Source: Nocardioides ganghwensis
GTDB taxonomy: Bacteria > Actinomycetota > Actinomycetes > Propionibacteriales > Nocardioidaceae
Direction of reading: 5' to 3'
Assembly: GCF_014779655.1 (NCBI RefSeq)
Contig: NZ_JACXYX010000001.1
Location: forward strand, 62,001-126,000
DNA: 64,000 nucleotides
A program made the position numbers and the translations under genes. Below are positions 58,442-64,000 of this stretch, piece after piece (the first letter of the stretch is position 1; each line of letters starts with the position of its first letter). The notes beneath the pieces were generated by a model. It was not told where the DNA came from and did not search any database. It saw only the letters and a program-made list of their open reading frames with translations.

Positions 58442-59325
58442 CGCCGTGGCGGCCAGACCGGGACGATCTGCTCGACGGTGAGGGACGCGTCGGCGAGCAG
58501 CTCCGGCTCCGCGACCAGCCGCCGGATCACCTCGGACGTCTTCGCGAAGTAGAAGCCGTCGGTCGCGCGCTCGTCGAGGGTGTAGGCGACGTCGACGCAC
58601 TGCCGCGCGACCACCGCACCGGACTCGTCGACCACCGGCTGCGGCGCCACGCGACCGATCGCGACGAAGGCGCTCGCGGTGCCGGTCTCGTAGAGGTGGT
58701 GGAAGGGCGGGTCGATGCCGATCGAGCCGGCGTGCACGACGTACACGCTGGTGTAGAGGGGGATCGCGTCGACCAGCCTGCGCGGCATCAGGTTGTGGTG
58801 GTCCAGGAGCCTCAGGCCGCCGGCGATGCCGGTGAGCACCGGCCGCGGCCACGACGCGAAGAAGTCGACCAGCCGGTCGTCGCCGCCGCGCTCGACGGCG
58901 GCCCGCTCGCGGCGTACGACGCCGTCGACGAGGCGGCGTACGTCGTCGACCGACTCCTCGCCGGTCAGCACGATCCGGGCCTCGGACTCCTCCGCCTCCT
59001 CGGTCATGCCCTGCTTGACGACGAACGAGACGGCGATCTCGTCGTGCTCGTAGGTGCGGCGACCGGCGATGAACCGGTTCGTCTGTGGGCGCAGCCGGAT
59101 CGTGCGCCCGATCGCTGTCAGGAAGACGTGGAAGAGGGTCACCCGCTCGTCGCGGGTCCGCCCGGTGTTGGTCTCGTCGAGCCAGGTGAGGAGGGCGCCG
59201 ACCTCGATCCGCTGCGTGAAGTAGACGAGCGACTCCGTGCGGGTGCGCATGAGGTAGGGGATCACGCGGCGCAGGGGCGGCAGGTCACCGACGTACGTGC
59301 CGTCGGAGCGCCGCTTGAGGGCCAT
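58438..59325 (-). CDS. E2-like acyltransferase-fold protein lacking the catalytic His
   Basis: A 295-aa protein with the fold of the catalytic domain of 2-oxoacid dehydrogenase E2 (chloramphenicol-acetyltransferase-like), without lipoyl or peripheral-subunit-binding domains: RRVIPYLMRTRTESLVYFTQ, FHVFLTAIGRTIRLRPQTNRF, IPLYTSVYVVHAGSIG. The E2 active site DHRxxDG reads DERATDG (in YTLDERATDGFYFAK), with Glu in place of His, so normal acyl transfer is unlikely. It overlaps the PAP2 gene. Leaderless start: TACCGT, 6 bases, ATG. Confidence 0.75.
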   Translation of the reverse strand: MALKRRSDGTYVGDLPPLRRVIPYLMRTRTESLVYFTQRIEVGALLTWLDETNTGRTRDERVTLFHVFLTAIGRTIRLRPQTNRFIAGRRTYEHDEIAVSFVVKQGMTEEAEESEARIVLTGEESVDDVRRLVDGVVRRERAAVERGGDDRLVDFFASWPRPVLTGIAGGLRLLDHHNLMPRRLVDAIPLYTSVYVVHAGSIGIDPPFHHLYETGTASAFVAIGRVAPQPVVDESGAVVARQCVDVAYTLDERATDGFYFAKTSEVIRRLVAEPELLADASLTVEQIVPVWPPRR

Positions 59326-59331
59326 GCTTCG

Positions 59332-59337
59332 ACGGTA
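59332..59337 (-). promoter_or_regulatory. -10 element of the acyltransferase-like operon
   Basis: TACCGT on the minus strand, 6 bases before the ATG at 59325. Confidence 0.55.
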
Positions 59338-59446
59338 GTCCTGGTGGCCGGTCACGCGACGGCCAGAAGGCCCCTGATCCGTGACGTTCGTCCCTGACGC
59401 TCCCGCCACGCGGTCCCTAGCGTGAGGGCGACGGGGAGGAATGCAG

Positions 59447-60391
59447 ATGACGGACGACGTGCTGGTGGTGGACTCGCTGGTCCGGCGCTTCGGTGACCTG
59501 ACGGCGGTGGACGAGGTGTCCTTCCGCATCGCGCCGGGCGAGACGTACGGACTGCTCGGGCCCAACGGTGCCGGGAAGACGACGACGATCTCGATGGTCG
59601 CGGGGCTGATCGCCGCCGACGCGGGCACGGTCACCGTGGCGGGGCAGCCGATGACGCCGCGGACCACCGAGCCGAAGCGCCACCTCGGTCTGGTGCCGCA
59701 GGAGCTCGCGATCTACCCCGACCTGACCGGGCGGGAGAACCTCGCCCTGTTCGGCAAGCTCCAGGGCCTGCGCGGCGTCGAGCTCAAGGGCCGCGTCGAC
59801 GAGGTGCTCACCCTGATCGGCCTCGCCGACCGCGCGAAGGACCGCAGCAAGGAGTACAGCGGCGGCATGAAGCGCCGCCTCAACATCGGCATCGGCCTGC
59901 TCAACCGGCCCACGCTGCTGATCCTCGACGAGCCGACCGTCGGCGTCGATCCGCAGTCGCGACACGCGATCCTCGAGTCCGTCGAGGCCCTGTCGGGCGA
60001 GGGCATGGCCGTGCTCTACACGACGCACTACATGGAGGAGGCCGAGCGGCTCTGCGACCGCATCGGCATCATCGACTCCGGCCGGCTGCAGGCCGAGGGC
60101 ACGCGCGACGAGCTGATCCGGCTGGTCGGCGGCGTCGACACCATCCGGCTCGGCGGCAGTGGCGGCGACCTGACTGCGGCCGCCGAGGAGCTGCGCCTCA
60201 TCCCCGGCGTCGAGCGGGTCGAGGCGGAACGACGATCCGCGATCCTGACCGTCAAGGACGCGCCGGCGCTGGTCGCGCAGGTGGTGGGGACGGCGTCCGC
60301 ACGCGGCGTCACCCTCGCCGACGTCGAGATCGCCCGGCCCGACCTCGAGTCGGTCTTCCTGCACCTCACCGGCAAGGGCCTGAGGGACTAG
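59447..60391 (+). CDS. ABC-2 exporter, ATP-binding protein (DrrA type)
   Basis: A 314-aa ATPase: Walker A LGPNGAGKTTTISM, signature YSGGMKRRLNIGIGLL, Walker B LLILDEPTVGVDPQS, and a C-terminal domain of the DrrA/CcmA type (RLIPGVERVEAERRSAILTV). It powers export through the two permeases that follow. The ATG at 59447 has GGAGGA at the right distance; the ATG at 59441 is too close. A -10-like TAGCGT lies near 59418. Confidence 0.92.
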   Translation: MTDDVLVVDSLVRRFGDLTAVDEVSFRIAPGETYGLLGPNGAGKTTTISMVAGLIAADAGTVTVAGQPMTPRTTEPKRHLGLVPQELAIYPDLTGRENLALFGKLQGLRGVELKGRVDEVLTLIGLADRAKDRSKEYSGGMKRRLNIGIGLLNRPTLLILDEPTVGVDPQSRHAILESVEALSGEGMAVLYTTHYMEEAERLCDRIGIIDSGRLQAEGTRDELIRLVGGVDTIRLGGSGGDLTAAAEELRLIPGVERVEAERRSAILTVKDAPALVAQVVGTASARGVTLADVEIARPDLESVFLHLTGKGLRD

Positions 60392-60399
60392 GGGGACTC

Positions 60400-61575
60400 G
60401 TGCGCCAGCTGCTCGTCCTCACCGGCTCCGACCTGCTGCAACGACTGCGCGACAAGTCGGTCCTGATCTTCGCCCTCGTCGTGCCGATGGCGCTGATGTC
60501 GGTCTTCAACCTCGTCTTCAGCCAGGCCGACGACATCGAGATCAAGCCCCTGACAGTCGCCGTCAGCGCTCCGGCCGACGACGACCTCGCGGCGGTGCTC
60601 ACCGACGTCCTGCGCTCCCTCGACGGCGCCGACGAGCTCGACGTGACGGTCGAGGAGGTCGACGAGGCCGCCGGTCGGCGGCAGGTCGAGGACGGCGACG
60701 CTGCCGTCGCGCTGCTGGTGCCGGACGGCTTCGGGCCGGCCGCGCGAGCCGGCGAGCCGGTCACCGTCGAGGCCGTACGCGGGGACGAGGCGGGACTCGA
60801 GGCCGACATCGTGCTGTCCGTCGTCGACGGTTTCCTCAAGCAGGTCGCCGCCGGCGCGGTCACCGCGCGTGCAGGACTGGCCGAGGGAGTCGCGATGACC
60901 GACGTCCCGGCGCTCGTCGAGCAGGCGACGACCGGCGGGCCGGCGTACGACCTCGTGCGCGGCGAGGCCTCCGACGAGCAGCTCGACGCGGGCGCGGCCC
61001 TGGTGGCGGGGCAGGCTGGCCTGTTCCTGCTGTTCACCGTCGGCTTCGGCGTCACCGGCCTGCTCGTCGACCGCGAGTCCGGCACGCTCGCGCGACTGCG
61101 GTCGATGCCGATCCCCGGCTGGGTGATCGTGGCGTCCAAGGCGCTGGTGAGCTTCGTGCTCGGCACCGTCGCCACGGCGATCCTGCTGGGGCTCGGCGGC
61201 TACCTCTTCGACGCGGACTTCGGCTCCGTCCCGGCGGTCGCCCTCCTGGTGCTGTGCGCGACCGCCGCTGGGACGTCGGTGATGTTCCTGATCGTGCGCG
61301 TGGCCCGGACCAGCGAGCAGGCCGGCATCGCGACCTCCATCGTCGCCCTGGTGCTCGGCATCGGGGGCGGCGCGTTCTTCCCCGTCAGCGCCACCGGCTC
61401 CCTCTCCCGGGTGCTCGACCTGAACCCGGTCGCAGCGCTGCTGCGCGGACTCGGCACCACCTCGGGTGGCGGCGGGCTGGGCGACATCGGCGTACCGGTC
61501 GCGATCATGCTGGGCTTCGTCGCGGTGATGCTCGTCGTCTCGCGGCTGGTGCCGGACCGGGGGGCGCTGTCGTGA
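60400..61575 (+). CDS. ABC-2 exporter permease, first subunit
   Basis: A 391-aa permease: one N-terminal membrane helix (KSVLIFALVVPMALMSVFNLVF), a large extracytoplasmic region (about 50-190), then five helices (GLFLLFTVGFGVTGLLV through VAIMLGFVAVMLVV). This is the ABC2_membrane_3 layout of linearmycin/drug exporters. GTG 60400 is 8 bases after the ATPase stop. The last codons overlap the second permease. Confidence 0.9.
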   Translation: MRQLLVLTGSDLLQRLRDKSVLIFALVVPMALMSVFNLVFSQADDIEIKPLTVAVSAPADDDLAAVLTDVLRSLDGADELDVTVEEVDEAAGRRQVEDGDAAVALLVPDGFGPAARAGEPVTVEAVRGDEAGLEADIVLSVVDGFLKQVAAGAVTARAGLAEGVAMTDVPALVEQATTGGPAYDLVRGEASDEQLDAGAALVAGQAGLFLLFTVGFGVTGLLVDRESGTLARLRSMPIPGWVIVASKALVSFVLGTVATAILLGLGGYLFDADFGSVPAVALLVLCATAAGTSVMFLIVRVARTSEQAGIATSIVALVLGIGGGAFFPVSATGSLSRVLDLNPVAALLRGLGTTSGGGGLGDIGVPVAIMLGFVAVMLVVSRLVPDRGALS

Positions 61576-62735
61576 GCAACGCGATCGTGGTCGCCGGCAC
61601 CGAGCTGCGGCTCTTCCTGCGCGACCGCTCCAACCTGTTCTTCGTCTTCGTCTTCCCGCTGCTGCTGGTGCTGATGATCGGCCTCCAGTTCGGGGAGGGC
61701 GCCAGGTCAGGGCGGGTCGCCGTCAGCGGCGCCGGCTCCGACCTGCAGTCCGGGCTGGTCGAGCGGCTCGAGGACGACGACGTCGTGGTCTCCGACCTCG
61801 CCTGGGACGACGCGCTGGCGCTGCTCGCACGTGGCCGGCTGGACGCCGCAGTCCGGGTCGACGCGGCGGCAGCCACGGCGTACGACGCGGGGGAGGCCGT
61901 GACGCTCGAGGTCGTGCGCGGCTCGGCGGGCAACGCCCAGGTGGTCGAGCAACAGGTCCGCTCCGCGGTCGACTCCCTCCGCGCCGACCGGGGCAGGCTC
62001 CTCGCGCTGGAGGACGCGGGCGTGCCGCCCGATCGCGCCGCCTCCGCGGTCGAGGCCGCCGAGGGGCAGGTCGTCGCACCGGAGCTGGAGGTGACGAGCG
62101 TGGACCGGCTGAGCCAGGAGTTCGAGGGGATGGGGCAGTTCGAGTTCGGCGCCTCGGGCCAGCTGCTGCTCTTCACCTTCCTCGCCTGCCTCGGCGGCTC
62201 CGCGACGCTCATCCAGGCCCGGCGGCTGGGCGTCGTCTCGCGGATGCTCGCCGGACCGATGACGTCGGGCGAGCTGGTCGCCGGACAGATCCTCGGCCGG
62301 TGGGCGATCGCGCTCTTCCAGGGCGGCTACCTGATGGTGGCGACCAGCCTGATCTTCGGCGTCGACTGGGGGAACCTGCCGCTGGCACTGCTCGTCCTGC
62401 TGCTCTTCAGCCTCGTCGCCGCCGGGGCGGCGATCCTCCTCGGCACGCTCCTGGAGAACGAGGGTGCCGCCGCCGGAGCCGGGATCGGCTTCGGCCTGGT
62501 CCTCGCCGCGCTCGGCGGCTCGATGTTCCCCCTCGAGCTCTTCCCCGACACGATGCGGGCGATCTCGCGGATCACCCCGCACGCGTGGGCCTACGAGGCG
62601 CTGGCCGACATCCAGCGCCGGGACGGTGGGCTCCTCGACGTGCTGCCGCAGCTCGGCGTGCTGGCCGCGATGGCGCTCGCCCTCGCGGCTCTCGGTGGCT
62701 GGTCGCTGCGGCGGAGCCTGGCGCGGGCGATGTAG
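61572..62735 (+). CDS. ABC-2 exporter permease, second subunit
   Basis: A 387-aa partner of the same layout: N-terminal helix (SNLFFVFVFPLLLVLMIGLQF), external domain, then helices including FTFLACLGGSATLIQARRLGVVSRML and GGSMFPLELFPDTMRAISRITPHAW, the ABC-2 signature near the end. It starts at a GTG within the first permease's stop (GTGA). The exported compound is unknown; this type often carries antibiotics or lipids. Confidence 0.9.
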   Translation: MSNAIVVAGTELRLFLRDRSNLFFVFVFPLLLVLMIGLQFGEGARSGRVAVSGAGSDLQSGLVERLEDDDVVVSDLAWDDALALLARGRLDAAVRVDAAAATAYDAGEAVTLEVVRGSAGNAQVVEQQVRSAVDSLRADRGRLLALEDAGVPPDRAASAVEAAEGQVVAPELEVTSVDRLSQEFEGMGQFEFGASGQLLLFTFLACLGGSATLIQARRLGVVSRMLAGPMTSGELVAGQILGRWAIALFQGGYLMVATSLIFGVDWGNLPLALLVLLLFSLVAAGAAILLGTLLENEGAAAGAGIGFGLVLAALGGSMFPLELFPDTMRAISRITPHAWAYEALADIQRRDGGLLDVLPQLGVLAAMALALAALGGWSLRRSLARAM

Positions 62736-62798
62736 TCCCCGAGGAGTGAGCGAGGGTGGCACACCCCGACGGACGGTTGTCCTCAGCGGACGGCTGGC

Positions 62799-62804
62799 TA
62801 GCGT
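62799..62804 (+). promoter_or_regulatory. -10 element of the 62812 gene
   Basis: TAGCGT followed by 7 bases and the ATG at 62812; no ribosome site. Confidence 0.5.
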
Positions 62805-62811
62805 GGTCGGC

Positions 62812-63051
62812 ATGACTGACGAGGAGAAGCAGGCGGCGATCGAGGCCGCGCAGCGAGTGGTCGACGAGGTCAGCTCCTACCAGTACAGCGCGGAGGACGC
62901 GACCATCGCCGACCAGCTCGACGAGGGCCTCGCGAAGGCGAAGGTGTCGCTCAGCGACGACGAGCGCACGCGCATCCTCGCCGAGATCGACGGCCTGAAG
63001 GACGAGAAGTCGGCGGCGCCGCAGGTCAGGTCCGCCACCCCGGCGGAGTGA
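62812..63051 (+). CDS. Small charged hypothetical protein, 79 aa
   Basis: A hydrophilic, helical and acidic protein (TDEEKQAAIEAAQRVVDEVSSYQYSAEDATIADQLDEGLAKAKVSLSDDERTRILAEIDGL). It has no membrane segment and no recognisable domain. The leaderless layout fixes the start. It ends 7 bases before the next gene. Function unknown. Confidence 0.7.
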   Translation: MTDEEKQAAIEAAQRVVDEVSSYQYSAEDATIADQLDEGLAKAKVSLSDDERTRILAEIDGLKDEKSAAPQVRSATPAE

Positions 63052-63058
63052 GGCGGCC

Positions 63059-63568
63059 GTGGACGTACGCGGAGTGCTGACCGAGGCCTTCGGCAGGGTC
63101 ACCGAGCTGTACGACGGCATCGCCGACGGTCTCGACGACGACGCCCTGGCGTACCGCCCCGGCGGCACCGGCAACCCGATCGGCTGGCTGCTGTGGCACC
63201 TCGCGCGGGTGCAGGACGACCACGTCGCCGCGCTCGCCGACCAGCCCCAGGTGTGGGAGCAGTGGCAGGAGCGGTTCGGCCTGCCCAACGGGACCGACGA
63301 CATCGGCTACGGCCACACGAGCGAGCAGGTCGACGCGGTCCGCATCACCGACCCGGAGCTGCTCACCGGCTACCACCGCGAGGTCACCCTCGCGACCGCG
63401 CGCTACCTCCAGACGGTGGACGAGCGCGAGCTCGAGCGGGAGGTCGACCAGAGCTGGGACCCGCCGGTCACGGCCGGCGTACGCCTCATCAGCATCCTCG
63501 GCGACTGCCTCCAGCACCTCGGTCAGGCGGCGTACGTCAAGGGGTTGCTCGGGTCCCGCACCTCCTGA
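63059..63568 (+). CDS. DinB/DUF664-family protein
   Basis: A 169-aa four-helix-bundle protein of the DinB_2/DUF664 type related to mycothiol-dependent enzymes: GWLLWHLARVQDDHVAALADQPQVW (two His of the metal site) and SILGDCLQHLGQAAYVKGLLG (third His). Members may be thiol transferases using mycothiol; no activity is shown for this one. GTG 63059 follows the previous stop by 7 bases. Confidence 0.82.
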   Translation: MDVRGVLTEAFGRVTELYDGIADGLDDDALAYRPGGTGNPIGWLLWHLARVQDDHVAALADQPQVWEQWQERFGLPNGTDDIGYGHTSEQVDAVRITDPELLTGYHREVTLATARYLQTVDERELEREVDQSWDPPVTAGVRLISILGDCLQHLGQAAYVKGLLGSRTS

Positions 63569-63651
63569 CGCCCCCGGGCGGCGCGGCTGCGAGCAGCATT
63601 CTCGGGGTGAGGATGCCCCACAAGGCCGTCCGGAGGCGCATACTGGGGGTG

Positions 63652-63873
63652 ATGACCTCCTCGAGTGGCCGACGGCCCAAGCACCTCCCCAGCAGCCCGT
63701 TCAAGCCCGCGGTCGACCCCGTGGTCGAGGTGTTCGAGGTGGGTGACCGGGTCACCCACGACATCTACGGCCTCGGCCAGGTGACGCACCTCGACAGCCA
63801 CGCGGCCACCGTCGACTTCGGGGACAAGGCGGTCCGCATCGCGCACCCCTACCCCAAGCTGCACCACCTCTGA
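63652..63873 (+). CDS. Small Tudor/SH3-like conserved protein
   Basis: A 73-aa protein with a basic, proline-rich start (GRRPKHLPSSPFKPAVDP) and an SH3-like beta barrel: VGDRVTHDIYGLGQVTHLDSHAATVDFGDKAVRIAHPYPKLHHL. This resembles the Tudor-like C-terminal domain of UvrD/PcrA helicases, which binds RNA polymerase. As a stand-alone protein its role is unknown. GGGGGTG just upstream may be the ribosome site. Confidence 0.7.
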   Translation: MTSSSGRRPKHLPSSPFKPAVDPVVEVFEVGDRVTHDIYGLGQVTHLDSHAATVDFGDKAVRIAHPYPKLHHL

Positions 63874-63902
63874 GCCGGCCCACCGCAGTTCTCCAGCCTG
63901 CC

Positions 63903-63908
63903 TAGGCT
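63903..63908 (+). promoter_or_regulatory. -10 element of the photolyase-related gene
   Basis: TAGGCT followed by 6 bases (GACCGC) and the ATG at 63915; no ribosome site. Confidence 0.55.
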
Positions 63909-63914
63909 GACCGC

Positions 63915-64000
63915 ATGACGACCCGGTGGCTCTTCGGCGACCAGCTCGGGCCGCACTTCGCCGCCGACCACCGCGGCCCCCTGTTGATGGTCGAGTCGAC
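63915..64000 (+). CDS. Photolyase/cryptochrome-related protein (3' truncated)
   Basis: The first 28 residues (TTRWLFGDQLGPHFAADHRG, then PLLMVES) match the N-terminus of the photolyase-related FeS-BCP group (WLFGDQLG motif), flavin and iron-sulfur enzymes that repair or sense UV damage. The rest is beyond the window. Confidence 0.75.
   Translation, partial: MTTRWLFGDQLGPHFAADHRGPLLMVES

Noticed and set aside
1..64000. Prophage or integrative element
   Set aside because: No integrase, phage structural gene, tRNA or attachment repeat is visible; the accessory region has no clear borders.

Overview
This window is a chromosomal stretch of a very GC-rich actinobacterium (roughly 70% GC by eye, G/C at most third codon positions, many GTG starts, many 4-base ATGA/GTGA gene overlaps). 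The nrdR-nrdJ pair, SARP and PucR regulators, an alkyltransferase-like protein, many apparent leaderless genes and two dispersed palindromic repeats of a kind I associate with Nocardioides and relatives suggest the Nocardioidaceae. The genus is an inference. I see no rRNA, tRNA, CRISPR array, integrase or transposase.

Layout. 1-3.5 kb: the end of nrdR and B12-dependent ribonucleotide reductase nrdJ, with a structured leader before nrdJ and a strong terminator after it. 3.6-15.1 kb is accessory in character: a NUDIX gene followed by a PLD-helicase-DUF3427 gene, small proteins of unknown function, a frameshifted conserved gene, a first VapBC-type toxin-antitoxin pair, and a second large DEAD-box helicase divergent from DUF488 and an alkyltransferase-like DNA-repair protein. 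15.1-20.4 kb is a nitrite/nitric-oxide module: hemerythrin-DUF2249 protein, a divergent probable Fe-S regulator with a palindromic operator over both promoters, an NnrS-like membrane protein and an 882-residue membrane-cupredoxin-NirK fusion. 20.4-25.3 kb: two small membrane proteins, a LuxR-type regulator, a flavin monooxygenase, an alpha/beta hydrolase and a DUF1918 protein. 25.3-32.9 kb: a BMP-type ABC uptake operon ending in a fungal-type cytosine deaminase, with a divergent PucR regulator.

33-36 kb: a YbjN-like protein and a NERD-UvrD helicase. 36-40.8 kb: a short SARP/AAA regulator followed by two paralogous FAD-linked oxidases, each preceded by CTCAAGTC-type direct repeats at exact 11-bp spacing, the classic SARP operator layout. 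41-43.3 kb: a histidine kinase/NarL-type response regulator pair and a small DUF6907-like protein. 43.4-46.4 kb: a secreted HYR-repeat protein. 46.5-53 kb: AdhP-type alcohol dehydrogenase, DUF2786 protein, a second VapBC pair, a P-loop kinase, two hypothetical proteins and an SDR. 53-64 kb: a secreted M14 carboxypeptidase, a beta-lactamase-fold hydrolase, a PAP2 phosphatase with a catalytically altered E2-like acyltransferase, a three-gene ABC-2 exporter, small proteins, and the start of a photolyase-related gene.

The most promising leads are the SARP repeat arrays with their two oxidases, the NO-module operator and NirK fusion, the cytosine salvage operon, and the NUDIX/PLD-helicase and helicase/DUF488/ATL modules. 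A promoter layout, TANNNT followed by 6-7 nt and then the start codon, recurs through the window and decides many starts.
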